Below, one piece after another: positions 23,472 through 34,837 of a DNA stretch of 64,000 bases. The notes under the pieces are model-generated. The model saw only the letters and a program-made list of their open reading frames with translations. It ran no database searches and had not been told where the DNA came from. The first letter of the stretch is position 1; each line of letters begins with the position of its first letter. Origin of the DNA: Platanthera guangdongensis (Eukaryota > Streptophyta > Magnoliopsida > Asparagales > Orchidaceae); contig CM077151.1 in assembly GCA_039583875.1 (NCBI GenBank), positions 19,984,326 through 20,048,325 of the forward strand. The letters are read 5' to 3'. The translations under genes were made by a program, and so were the position numbers.

Positions 23472-26257
23472 TTAAAGTAATTTGAATGATACCGGTATTA
23501 TCACAGTGAAGTGGAGTGGGATGAAAAAAAAAACACCAAGGTCCTCAAGAAGCCAACGAATCCAAATAATATCCTCGGCAGTGGTAGTCGTGGCCCGAAG
23601 CTCAGCCTCAGTACTGGAACGAAAAACACCAGTCTGTTTTTTGGATTTCCATGCAATAAGTGAAAAACCCAAGAATAGACAGAAACCAGTGACAGAGCCT
23701 CGGTCAACAAGATCACTGGCGCAGGTAGCATCTGAATAAGTACGGAGTTTTAGAGAACTACTGTTAGAGAAGAAGAGACCACGAGAAGTCGTCACCCGGA
23801 GATAACACAGTAGTCGCAGCAGGTGACCGTAATGCACAGAGGTGGGTGCACTAACGAACTGGCTCAACACATGAACAATATGGGCAATGTCGGGCCGAGT
23901 AATGGTGAGGTAGACGAGACTCCCAACAAGGTGGCGGTAGCAAGTAAGATCAGTGAGTGGAACCCCATCAAGACGTAACTGAAGGTGAAGCTCTATATGG
24001 GTGTCCACTGTGCGAGAATCAGAGAGCAGTCTGAGCTAGCAGATCTGATGTGTAACGCTGCTGAGAAAGGCAAAAATCACGGTCTGTAGAATTGACTTCA
24101 AAACCCAAAACGTAGCTCAGCTGTCCAAGGTCAGTCATCTAAAATTGTTGCTGAAGGTGATGCTTGACGAATGTCACATGAGAAGGATCATCACCAGTAA
24201 TGATCATATCATCCAGATAAAGTAACAACAAAGTTCGACCACAAGAGGAGTGCACAAACAGAGCTGGATCATGTGAACTTGACTGGAAACCAGCGGCTGT
24301 AACGACTGAGCTGAAACCTGCAAATCACGCGCGGGGTGCCTGCTTGAGCCCATAAAGAGCTCACCTCAAACGACAGACAAGATCTGGAGGATAGGATAGA
24401 CCAGAAGGAGGAAACATGTATACCTCTTGCATAAGATCACCGTGAAAAAAGACATTCTTCACGTCGAGTTGAGACAGAGACCAACGGCGAACCGCTGCAA
24501 CTGCAATAAGAGTCTGAACTGTAGTCATATGCGCGACTGGAGCAAAGGTCTCGCCATAATCTCTCTCGTGCTCCTGCTGAAAACCACCAGCAACTAGTCG
24601 AGCCTTGTACCTCTCCACGGAACCATCAGAGCGAGTCTTGACATTGAAGAACCACTTGCAAGTAATAGGAACATCATGCGGAAGAGGAACAAGATCCCAT
24701 ATATGAGTGTGCTCAAGTGCCGCCAACTCAGCCAGACATAGCAGTCTGCCACTCAGGTACCTGAACAGCCTCACGATAGGAAACCGGCCCTGGAGTAGTG
24801 CAAACAGTAGCAGGAAGGGCAGGTAGATCCAGTGGTAGTGTAGCAAGGCTAAGACGGTCGAGAGGACATCGCTCACGAGATGGATTGCAACGCACTAGTG
24901 GATCATCCTCAAAGCACTCGCTGAAGGAGGCAGGCACTGAGTCTGGGGGAACTGGAGACGAGGAAGCAAGAGGAGGAGGACGAGTGTAGTGATATGGAAG
25001 GGGAGCGACGAGCGCATCAGAGGGATATGTAGGTGGCGAAAGGGATGAGTGAGAAGGTGACGGAGTAAACTGCGACAATGGAGGAGGAGGTGACGAAGTA
25101 GACTGTGACAAGGGAAGAGGAGGCGGACACACCAGAGGGGAGGATTCATGAGGCGGGGAGATGAGAAGAGTGAGAAATTGTACATCAGAGGGAGTAACGG
25201 ATGAATGTGAGGTCGAGGGAACAGATGACACGAAGAAAAGGTGAGAGACTCATCAAAAGTGATATCACGTGAGATGCAGAGTCAACGTGCAACCGGGTCA
25301 TAACATAAATAGCCCTTATGCTCGGTGTTGTATCCAAGAAAAGCACAAGGAACAGACCGAGCAGAGAGCTTTGTACGCTCACGTAGAGGGAGAAGAACAT
25401 AAGATCAACAGCCAAAAATGCGAAGATGAGTGCAACGCGGGGGTCAAGAGTACAAACACTCACCCGGACACTGGCCCTGAAGGAAAGTGGAGGGTTGCAT
25501 GTTAATGAGATAGACAACAATGGAGACGACCTCAGCCCAAAAATGAGGAGGAACGTGATAAGAGATAAGAAGGGTGTGGGCTGTCTCAATAATGTGGCAA
25601 TGCTTCCTTTCAGCAGTGTCATTCTAAGCGTGAGCACCGGACAACCCACACCCTTCTTATCTCTTATCACGTTCCTCCTCATTTTTGGGCTGAGGCCGTC
25701 TCAATAATGTGGCAATGCTTCCTTTCAGCAGTGTCATTCTGAGCGTGAGCACCGGGACATGCAAACTGAGGGATAGTGTCGTGGGTAGCTAGCAGATCTC
25801 GAAAAACATGAGAGACCTCCCCTGAATCTGAACAGAAAATACGTAAGAAAGTAGAGAACTGTATACGCACCATAGTAGAAAAAGTAACATAAGTCTAAAA
25901 GAACTCAGAGCGAGAACGCATAAAGTACACCCAACTATAACGGGAATAATCATCAACAAAAATAGCATAATACCGGTGTCCGCTCTTGGATACAAAAAGT
26001 GCAGGACCCTATACATCAGAGTGAACAAGATCAAAAAGACGTTGAGACCTAAACTCACTTGATGGATATGGGAGTTGCAGTTGTTTACCAAGCTTACAAC
26101 TCGTGCAAGAGTGGGACCGATCAACAGGAACACGACCAAGGAAGCCATGACTAATGAGAGTCGCAAGACGCGAACCATTAGGATGATCAAGACGATGATG
26201 TCACTGAGAGAAGCTCACCGAAGGAAGACAAAGAGTAAGACTGTCAGTGACGATGAT
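23472..26257 (-). pseudogene. Copia-3B integrase, reverse transcriptase and RNase H
   Basis: Pre-integrase (HHRLDHPNGSRLATLISHGF) and integrase fragments from 26200 to 25680, a Pro/Ser-rich linker at 25231-24880, reverse transcriptase at 24876-24361 (CKWFFNVKTRSDGSVERYKA) and RNase H at 24008-23472 (LVGSLVYLTITRPDIAHIVH; SSTEAELRATTTTAEDIIWI). Many frameshifts. The integrase is further scrambled by the inverted duplication at 25536-25762. Confidence 0.82.
25536..25762. repeat. Inverted plus direct duplication in integrase
   Basis: A segment of about 48 bp (from CCCAAAAATGAGGAGG to GGGTGTGGG) at 25538-25586 reappears inverted at about 25647-25695. The next about 60 bp (TCTCAATAATGTGGCAATG through GAGCACCGG) occurs directly at about 25587 and again at about 25699. 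Confidence 0.85.
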
Positions 26258-28451
26258 GCACGTTTTTTCTCCTTTCAGTAGCCCTTTTTATGCAGCTCCA
26301 ACAACCCTCTCTCGTTCATGTGGTCAAGTCTGGCATGCCACAACAGAGAGGAATCCTCATCTATAGACGTAGAAACTGTCACATCTCCAGCTATAGTGGT
26401 CTCAATCAGTCTGCAGAGAGTACCAGAACGCTCGCCTTTCATCACAACCAGAGCGTCTTTCTTGACTTTCAAATAATCATCATCACCAATATAGGAATAA
26501 CCGGCCTCCTCCAAAGTGTCTAAAGAAATCAGGCTCTTTCTTAGATCGGGAACATATCTGACATTTGTAAGTGTTCTGATCGTTCCGTCAAACATTTTGA
26601 TTCGGATACTTCCAATCTCCAGCATTCTGCACCCTAAATTATTCCCCATCAGAACACGCCCACCATCACATTGTCTGAAGCTATGGAACCATTCTTTATT
26701 CGGGCACATTATCCAGCCTGATGTGGCTCTTGAGTCAAGTATCCATAATCCAGGCATCTGTAGTGTATGATAGGGAACATAAAGATACTTATTTACATTG
26801 TAGGAGCATCAAGTATTCATGATCCAGACATCTGTAGTGTCGAGACTGGATGAAACATGAAGAACGCCAACATCGCTCTCATTATCGGATGCCACCGCAG
26901 TCTGCTGTGGCTCTTGAGTCCTCTACTTAAGCTTCTTCTTTTGGCAGTTATTTTTCTAATGTCCTTCTTCCTTGCAATAATGACATCTGTTATTTCTACC
27001 TCTGGACTTAGACCTGGGTCTGTTTCCATTCTTGTATCTGTCTCTAAATCTGCCTCTGACCGGGTCGTTGCTCTTAGCAAGTAAACTTTCACTGGTGCTA
27101 GAACCTGACTTGCTTCTCATTTCATTAGACAACAACGTAGTCATCACCTCTTTCATCTTGAGGGTGTCCTTCTGATGTAGTCCCCCAATTTCGATCTGTT
27201 GATCGGCCCTGAGGAAGATGACGATCTCCAAGGTTCGGTGGAACCCGTCTTGAATCTGGTTGGTGCAAAGGTTGATGATGGGGGAAAAGAGAAGAGGGGA
27301 GAAGAGAGTAAAAGAAGAGAGGAGGGTGTCCTTCTGATGTAGTCCAAGGTTCGGGGTGTCCTTCTGATGTAGTCCCCCGACTTCGATCTGTTGATCGGCC
27401 CTGAGGAAGATGACAATCTCCAAGATTCGATGGAAACCGTCTTGAATCTGGTCGGTGCAATGGTTGATGATGGGGGAAAAGAAGAGGGGAGAAGAGAGTA
27501 AAAGAAGAGAGGAGAGAAGAGAGGGGAAACAAGGGGGGAGATGGACGGAGGAAGAGGGCCGAGAGAGGTGGATGGCGGGCGCTGGATTGCGGAAGCGGGT
27601 CTGCTAGGGTTCCGCGGGAACGAGAGGGGGTAAAGAGAGAGAGGGAAGAGTTAGAGAGAGATAGGGAAAAGGAAAATTACTTCTTGCCTACTGATTTTCA
27701 GTCCAAGCCGATTCATAAACCCCGGTTCCACAAACATGCCCGCCACTTACGGTTAAACACGTGGGATAAAAATAAAACATAGTACGAAATAAAAACGCAA
27801 TACAAACATAAAGAAACATCCCTCATGCGGAAGTGGTCGGTGGTCGACGCTGGTAAGTGCGACCCCAACGTGGATCGGGCTCGTCCCGCATCGTGTCCGG
27901 CATCGTAACATCTTCCCATAAAAGATCGTGGTGATCAAGTGATCAAAATACTTCGGCAATGAAGACAGCAGAAGAAGAGTTTGGTCTTCTTCTTCAACTT
28001 TCACATTCATACTGTGTAGCTGAGAGATAAGCTTATTGAACACGTTCATGTGCTCCAGCAACTGAATACTCTCAGACATCCTTAAGTTGTATAACTGCTT
28101 CTTAACATACATTTTATTCGTGAGTGACTTTGACATGCATAGCTGCTCCAATTTCTTCCACAAATCTGTTGTAGTCTCAGCGTCGACTACATTATACATC
28201 ACTTCGTCTGTGAGGCACAACTGAATTGTATCGATGGTCTTCAGATCCAATTCTTCCCATTCGCCGTCCTCCTTCCCTGACTTCTCCTTGCCAAGAAGTG
28301 CTTTATGGAGACCTTGCTGAACGAGAACAGCCTTGATTCGTTTATGCCACAGACCAAAATCGATCTTGTCATCATACTTCGAAATCTCAAACTTTGTCAT
28401 CATTGCTCTGATTAGGTTTTTCCGAGAACCGAAACCTAGCACTGATACCAA
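26258..28451 (-). pseudogene. Copia-3A gag, zinc knuckle, protease and pre-integrase
   Basis: Gag at 28451-27911 (MTKFEISKYDDKIDFGLWHK; YVKKQLYNLRMSESIQLLEH) and 27172-26900, the CCHC knuckle CHYCKEEGH near 26970, protease WILDSRATSGWIM (usual DSGA reads DSRA) and pre-integrase LLWHARLDHMNERGLLELHK ending at 26275. Gag is split by the 738-bp insertion at 27173-27910; the two halves join as FYGK-DTLKMKEV. A duplicated block (CAAGTAT(C/T)CAT) lies at 26738 and 26810. Confidence 0.82.
27173..27910 (-). mobile_element. Solo-LTR-like insertion in gag, internally duplicated
   Basis: On the minus strand it starts TGTTACGATG and ends ACATCA, with flanks GAAGA and GAAGG (4 of 5). Near its end a unit of about 190 bp is repeated (27173-27340 and 27365-27526), with a third partial start at 27334. 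The repeats copy 11 bp of the flanking gag too (GGGTGTCCTTC), so duplication followed insertion. Confidence 0.6.
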
Positions 28452-28452
28452 T

Positions 28453-29833
28453 TGTTATGAAATCCGCACTAATTTCTTACTGCCGCGGAACGCGCAATGC
28501 AATAGCAATAGCAATAGCGACAAAAAGGAGAAAAATGCAGAGATAAAAACAAGCACACAAATGACACAAGATATACGTGGTTCGGAGAGAAGCTCCTGTA
28601 AGTTTTTCTAATTATGAGTGGACTAATTCAATCGAGCCGTCTCGATCAAGTGTGTGCATTACTTTCAATTCGTTCATATCTCCCGCGAGTGTGCGTCAAA
28701 ATTGGTTTGCGCAAATTGACGAAACCTGTGATAGGTGGGCTAGACAAATTCGAACATTCATTACGCAAGCTTGGTCTTCCCTTGGCACGTGCAGATTAAT
28801 CAGTTTTAATTTGTGCGCTCGATTCATTTTACGTGTGCACAAATTATAAATTATGTAAGAGATGATTTGGGGTGCCTTTAGTGTTTTCTCCTAACTCTTT
28901 AAATCCCTCTCCTATTAAAGGGAATTAAAAGCCGATTATAGGATGTGAGAAATCCGTTTTGTGAACAAGGCGAAACAATGCTTGTGGTTACTGTTTTCCT
29001 CTCCAGAAATTGCAATTTGTTCATCTCTTGGCTGGCGGTTTTGCTGTAAAAGTTTTCGGGTTCTCGACTCTTTTTGTTTTTCTTCAGATCAGACAATATT
29101 TCGACTGACAAGGACCGCATCGAACATCTGTTGGAGAGCTGTCTATTTTTCTTTCCCAAGACGCGAACACGGCTTGACTTTTCATGTCCTGTTTTTCACC
29201 CAAAAGGCAAAATACTCTTTTCCTGCTATAAAGTGCTGCTTTCATTTCTTACCAAAACAGTATTTCCGGCCTGTTTTAACTGTTTCCTGAGCATTGGTGT
29301 AAGGCTCTGTTAAAGAAAGAAGAAGACAACCAAGTGCTCAGTGGGTTTTCTTCTTCTTGGAATTAACAATATTTAGTACAAGGAGTATATTATATCTTCC
29401 TATCATTGGATTGAGAGGAGAATTAACGGGAGGGAGAAAAGATTTGCATAGTTGATGCTTTCTTAGCCACTAAGTGCGGAAGATTTTATCCGAAGAATTA
29501 TCGGCGCAGATTTTATCCGAAGAATTACCGGCACATTATTTAGGATGTCGGCGACTATGCGACACGAAGCCGGCTCCAAGAACGGTACGTAAATTTAATT
29601 AGATTTCCGCATTTAATTTTATAGCGTACCAGTTCTATGCTTCACCGCATATTTTTTTATGACAAAGTGCTGGCATAAATCTATAAGTGATTAATTTTTA
29701 TACACAATCGGTTAAAAATTAATTAATTATGTTCATGGCGATCCTGCGCGCATAGGTCATGTAAGATTATTTGATTTTATTGATCTCATTTCGTGAATGA
29801 TTGTGACATACGCGCTTAAAATAATATCTAACA
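28453..29833 (-). repeat. Copia-3A 5' LTR
   Basis: 1381 bp; on the minus strand it begins TGTTAGATATT and ends TTTCATAACA, two bases before the primer site TGGTATCAGTGC (28450-28439). There is no matching copy in the window. Confidence 0.65.
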
Positions 29834-31008
29834 GCTCCTACATCTACGGGAAGTGCGCCGAAGAAGATCCACTAAAATAATATGATTGTTTACAACACTA
29901 AAAAAAATTCAGAACATGGAGCGAGAGAGATTTCACAATCAACTTTGGTAAATCAATGGCATCCAAGACGCCACCGGTCTCACGCTCCAAAGACCATGAA
30001 TCAACAAACAGGATCTCCCTCTTCCTTTTGGACTGGACGAAGAGCGTGTGTCCAGTCCTCCTTCCTGTTTGATGCTCTGGATGAGAAAGCCCTCACTGAG
30101 AGCCCTGGAGTGGGGCGTCTCCCCCTCCTACGGGCCTGCAACAGCAGATCTCTCCGGCGGCAGCCCTTCGGCGATGGCGGAATCCGGCGGTGATGGGACT
30201 CTGTCGCTCCTCTCTCTCAGCAATGTCCGTGAATGAGTTCGGCACTGCTCTGATTTGCCCTAGCTTAGAATAATCCATGAACTCATATAACTTTATAGTA
30301 TAAGCAAAGACCAAAACAAGAATGGTGTAAAATTCACATCCCCAAAATGCCCTCAATAATAGTGTAACATTCACATCCCCAAAATACCCTCAATAAAGAT
30401 CTCTTTATTTTAAAAATCTTGATTTTTTGGTCATTTAATTTCCAACCAAACTTTCCCCTCCATGCCTTTCTTTATTTCAAATAACCTTTTTTTTATTTCA
30501 AATCAATTGAATGCTGCTACTCCATTACTTCCCCACCACACCACCTTTGTAGCTTCCCCCGCCTATTTTTATTTCAAATCAATTGTCAGCTGCTCCACTT
30601 CTTCCACGCTACCTCCACAGCTTTTTCAACTCCCTTGACAGAGCCTCTTCTACTATACATCTCTTCTGCCGCTCCTTGCAGAGCCTCCTCCTCTGTCCTC
30701 TCCTTGCAGAGCCTCCTCCTCGATAGCTCCACCTCGACACCTCCTCCTCAGCATCTCATCCTGCATACTTCCTCTTCGATGCCTACTCCATCGCAACTGC
30801 CTCCAAGAACTCAGCTTGCTCGACGACAATTCTTTTTGTAGATCATTGAAGGTGTGTCGTGAGTCACTGATTGCTACCTGCTTTTACTTCTATATTAGTC
30901 CATCTACCTCTATCTCTCTCTTTTGCTCTCTGTCTCTCAAAACTCTGCTTTCAGATTTTTGGGCTATGAGTTGGTCATCTACCTCTATTTTCTTAATGTA
31001 GCAGAACT
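29834..31008. other. Intron sequence, no gene
   Basis: A 30-bp block (ATTCACATCCCCAAAAT) occurs twice at about 30330 and 30371. TATTTCAAATCAATTG occurs at about 30496 and 30570. Open frames at 29882-30236 and 30635-30841 are Ser/Pro-rich and unsupported. The last five bases, GAACT, are the target duplication of Copia-4. Confidence 0.45.
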
Positions 31009-31768
31009 TGTTGGAAACGTGTATGGGCTCACAATCGATTCCACTTGACCCCAAAACACAAACACAAAACTTGCGAGACCGCCACAAACCGCGCGAGCTC
31101 TTCTTGCGAGATGGCCACACGTGAGATCAACACCAAACCGCGACAGGTCGCGCGAACTCTTTCCTGCAGGCGAGTAGTCCACTCGGCGAGATCAAACCTG
31201 CGGGACCACCACACGCGGGCACCCAACCCGCGAGTACACCAGCGAGACCTCCACACGTGAGTACACAAGCCGCGACCTCTCCTCCTCGCGGCGAGATCAA
31301 GCTGACTCGCGTCCCGCCTTACTCGCGACTAGTCCACTACCTCTCGCCAATCCCCTCTCCCTCGGTGGCGAGCTCAGCAAACCGCCCGGTTACCCCTTCA
31401 AGCCGCTCGGGACAAACCAACTCGCCGAGACCAAACGGCGGGATCTCCCAATCCGGCGAGTACTCCAACTCGCCCGGCAAGCCTCTCTACCCGCTCGACA
31501 AGGCTCCTGCGCTGCAGCGCTTCTCTTTCTCTCTCTAAGAACCGGAATTTGGGAGCTTCTCTCTCTATTTCATCAATCATAAAAAGGGACTACAAATGGC
31601 CTATTTATAGGCAAAGGAAAACAAGCAAAAGAAATCTCTCTCCTAATAATTACAACCTCTCATCTACCCATTTAATACATACTCTCTTCCTATTCATTAA
31701 AAGCAACCATAAATGAAATGGTAATTCCAAGAAACTTGTGGGGCCCGATCAACTTAATAACTCCAGCA
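31009..31768 (-). repeat. Copia-4 3' LTR
   Basis: 760 bp; on the minus strand it begins TGCTGGAGTTATTAAG and ends CGTTTCCAACA. Rich in CGCGAG motifs in its R/U5 part. Confidence 0.93.
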
Positions 31769-31786
31769 AACTCCCCCTCAAACTTG

Positions 31787-32746
31787 TCAGACCATGCCGA
31801 GTTTGCTCTTTAGTTTCAGAAAAATTTCTACTTTCAATGTCTTAGTGAAGATGTCCGCAACCTGCTCTTCGGTTGGGCAATACACTACTTCAACTGTCTT
31901 CAGCTCCACTTGCTCCCGAAGGAAATGATACCTCGTCTCGATGTGCTTGCTCCTCCCATGCAGCACCGGGTTCTTCGCGAGCTGGATGGCCGACATGTTA
32001 TCCACTAGCACTGTCGTGGGCCCTTCCTGCGCATGATGCAACTCTCCCAGAAGGTTTCTCAGCCATATAGCTTGGCAAGCACATGCCGCAGCTGCAATGT
32101 ACTCTGCATCACATGATGATAAGGCTATCGTAGCCTGCTTCTTAGAACTCCATGAGAACGCCGCGGTTCCTATGTTGAACGCATACCCGGAAGTGTTCTT
32201 CCGGTCGTTCACATCTCCTCCATAGTAGCTATCCAAGTAGCCGACTAGCTTCAACTCTCCTCCAGATGAGTACTTCAGGCCATGGTCCCGAGTCTCGTTC
32301 ACATACCTCAGGATCCTCTTCGCTGCTGTGAAGTGGTCCTGCTTGGGTTCCTCCATGTGCCAGCTTACTATCCCGACCGCATACATGATGTCCGGCCTAG
32401 TGAAAGTCAAGTACCTTAGACTTCCTACCAGGCTCTTGAACATAGTTGGGTCCACTTCTTCCTCTTCGGAATCCTTCCTTAGCTTTGTTCCAGGGTCCGC
32501 AGGAGTGGAGATAGCCTTGCTACCCTCCATCCTGAACCTTTTCAGAATCTCCTCGGCATACTTCTTTTGGGAGATGAAAATCTCGTCTTCTCTTTGCTGC
32601 ACCTCAACTCCTAAGAAATAGCTCAGCTCTCCCAAGTCCGTCATCTCGAACTCCTTCTTCATCAGCCTCTTGAATTCTTCGAACATCGCAGGGTTGCTCC
32701 CAGTGAATATCATGTCATCCACGTATAGACATAGGATCATTGTACA
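31787..32746 (-). pseudogene. Copia-4 reverse transcriptase (C-terminal half) and RNase H
   Basis: An uninterrupted frame carrying LCLYVDDMIFTGSNP (catalytic YVDD), the LVGSLRYLTFTRPDIMYAVG block, RNase H (SSKKQATIALSSCDAEYIAA) and the tail VADIFTKTLKVEIFLKLKSKLG ending at a normal stop. It is split from its N-terminal half (39167-38316) by the gag-only element. The frame upstream of YVDD runs into that element's LTR copy and is not native. Confidence 0.9.
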
Positions 32747-34252
32747 ACCCCGTATTCGCGAAGAGTGGACCCCAAACAAGGCATGCGCGTTTTTAAGCTT
32801 TTTGGGAATTTTGCACTCCTAGGGGCCAATTTTGGGTGAACATGTAGAACATACTAGTATGGGGAGAAAATATTTCTCCCCCCCCAAGGCACTCTTGAGA
32901 AGTCGGTCAAGCCGTCCAAGCCGCCCCAACCCACAGGCCGCCGAGCTCCCCCAGGCCGCCGAGCTCACCCCAGGCCGCCGAGCTCACCCCAGGCCGCCGA
33001 GCTCACCCCAGGCCGCCGAGCTCACCCCAGGCCGCCGAGCTCACCCAAGGCCGCCGAGCTCACCCCAGGCCGCCGAGCTCACCCCAGGTCGCCGAGCTCC
33101 CCCAGGCCGCCGAGCTCACCCAAGGCCGCCGAGCTCACCCCAGGCCGCCGAGCTCACCCCAGGCCGCCGAGCTCACCCCAGGCCGCCGAGCTCACCCCAG
33201 GCCGCCGAGCTCACCCCAGGCCGCCGAGCTCACCCAGCCCCAGGCCGTCGAGCTCATCCAGATGAGTACTTCAGGCCATGGTCCCGAGTCTCCATTCACA
33301 TACCTCAGGATCCTCTTCGCTGCTGTGAAGTGGTCCTGCTTGGGTTCCTCCATGTGCCAGCTTACTATCCCGACCGCATACATGATGTCCGGCCTAGTGA
33401 AAGTCAAGTACCTTAGACTTCCGACCAGGCTCTTGAACATAGTTGGGTCCACTTCTTCCTCTTCGGAATCCTTCCTTAGCTTTGTTCCAGGGTCCGCAGG
33501 AGTGGAGATAGCCTTGCTACCCTCCATCCTGAACCTTTTCAGAATCTCCTCGGCATACTTCTTTTGGGAGATGAAAATCTCGCCTTCTCTCTGCTGCACC
33601 TCAACTCCTAAGAAATAGCTCAGCTCTCCCAAGTCCGTCATCTCGAACTCCTTCTTCATCAGCCTCTTGAATTCTTCGAACATCGCAGGGTTGCTCCCAG
33701 TGAATATCATGTCATCCACGTATAGACATAGGATCATTGTACAACCCCGTATTCGCGAAGAGTGGACCCCAAACAAGGCATGCGCGTTTTTAAGCTTTTT
33801 GGGAATTTTGCACTCCTAGGGGCCAATTTTGGGTGAACATGTAGAACATACTAGTAGGGGGAGAAAATATTTCTCCCCCCCAAAGGCACTCTTGAGAAGT
33901 CGGTCAAGCCGTCCAAGCCGCCCCAACCCACAGGCCGCCGAGCTCCCCCAGGCCGCCGAGCTCACCCCAGGCCGCCGAGCTCACCCCAGGCCGCCGAGCT
34001 CACCCCAGGCCGCCGAGCTCACCCCAGGCCGCCGAGCTCACCCAAGGCCGCCGAGCTCACCCCAGGCCGCCGAGCTCACCCCAGGTCGCCGAGCTCCCCC
34101 AGGTCGCCGAGCTCCCCCAGGCCGCCGAGCTCACCCAAGGCCGCCGAGCTCACCCCAGGCCGCCGAGCTCACCCCAGGCCGCCGAGCTCACCCCAGGCCG
34201 CCGAGCTCACCCCAGGCCGCCGAGCTCACCCAGCCCCAGGCCGCCGAGCTCA
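32261..34252. repeat. 996-bp tandem duplication across the nest junction
   Basis: 32261-33256 and 33257-34252 are near-identical. Each holds about 480 bp of Copia-4 reverse transcriptase, the target site ATCAT and the first about 520 bp of the gag-only element's LTR. The junction shares TCCAG with both parents. The sequence 32741-33260 is thus a truncated third LTR, not a separate insertion. Confidence 0.88.
32934..33255. repeat. 19-bp GC-rich minisatellite in LTRs
   Basis: Unit CCCCAGGCCGCCGAGCTCA, about 16-20 near-perfect copies per array. Related arrays lie at about 33931-34330 and 37490-37850. Three units make 57 bp, so long frames encoding AELTPGRRAHPRPPS-type peptides stay open. These frames are a by-product of the repeat, not genes. 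Confidence 0.92.
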
Positions 34253-34783
34253 TCCAGCCCCAGGCCGCCGAGCTCACCCAGCCCCAGTACGCCGAGCTCA
34301 CCCAGCCCCAGGCCGACGAGCTCACCCTGGCCGCCTACTCGCCCAGCTCGCGGGGCTTCCCCTGGTGGACTGCATTTAGCTATTTAGAACAGCGGGATTT
34401 GGCTGTTGGCGGACCAATTTGGGGGCATTTCAGTAATTTCAGAGCAATGGAGGTTGGTTATTTGCAGACCATTCCCAGAAAACTATAAATAGACCCCCTT
34501 GGGTGCCTTTGGGGGGGACTTTTCCTTGTTTCCTCCTCCCTTAGCTTCTTCTTGGTAGAGTAGAGAGAGCTCCTCCAAGGCACCCTAGCTCGAGCATTGA
34601 CTAGGGAGGGGAAGTGCTCAGGCAGCCTTCCGGGTGTGAGGTGCGACCTCCACGCTAGAGCCGAAGGTCTGTTTCTAGCTTCTTGATCTTTGGTCCGTGA
34701 CGTTCCTCCGGGTGCAGTAGTTGTGAGGTCACCCCTTTCTAGGGACCCCGAACTCCACAGAGACCAAATTTTTGGTTTCAACA
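33738..34783 (+). repeat. Gag-only element 5' LTR
   Basis: 1046 bp. Contains a 19-bp GC-rich minisatellite (about 33931-34330), then a TATAAATAG box at about 34483 and a CT-rich leader. Confidence 0.9.
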
Positions 34784-34837
34784 TTTTGGTGCGGTGAGCG
34801 TGGAGGTGACCAGCACAGAAGATCTCGGGAGAGTGTC

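Larger units (their letters stand above)
23121..29833 (-). mobile_element. Copia-3 cluster: two copia elements joined head to tail
   Basis: From right to left on the minus strand: a 1.38-kb LTR (29833-28453), primer-like TGGTATCAGTGC, gag and protease of one copia lineage (A), a junction at about 26257, then pre-integrase to RNase H of a second lineage (B), a polypurine tract and a short LTR (23257-23121). The LTRs at the two ends are unrelated in length and sequence, and two GAG-pre-integrase domains occur in succession, so this is a chimera or nested remnant, not one element. Confidence 0.75.

Noticed and set aside
32741..33260. A separate third LTR-element insertion
   Set aside because: The flanking 480 bp of copia is duplicated with it, so it is part of the 996-bp tandem duplication.
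32832..34488. Long plus-strand frames encoding Pro/Ala/Arg-rich repeat peptides
   Set aside because: They are produced by the 19-bp minisatellite (57 bp per three units) in LTR sequence; there is no independent coding signal.
34772..34837. Upstream in-frame start for the gag-only element's gag
   Set aside because: It lies at the LTR end and across the primer region; the ATG at 34838 is the first one in the leader proper.
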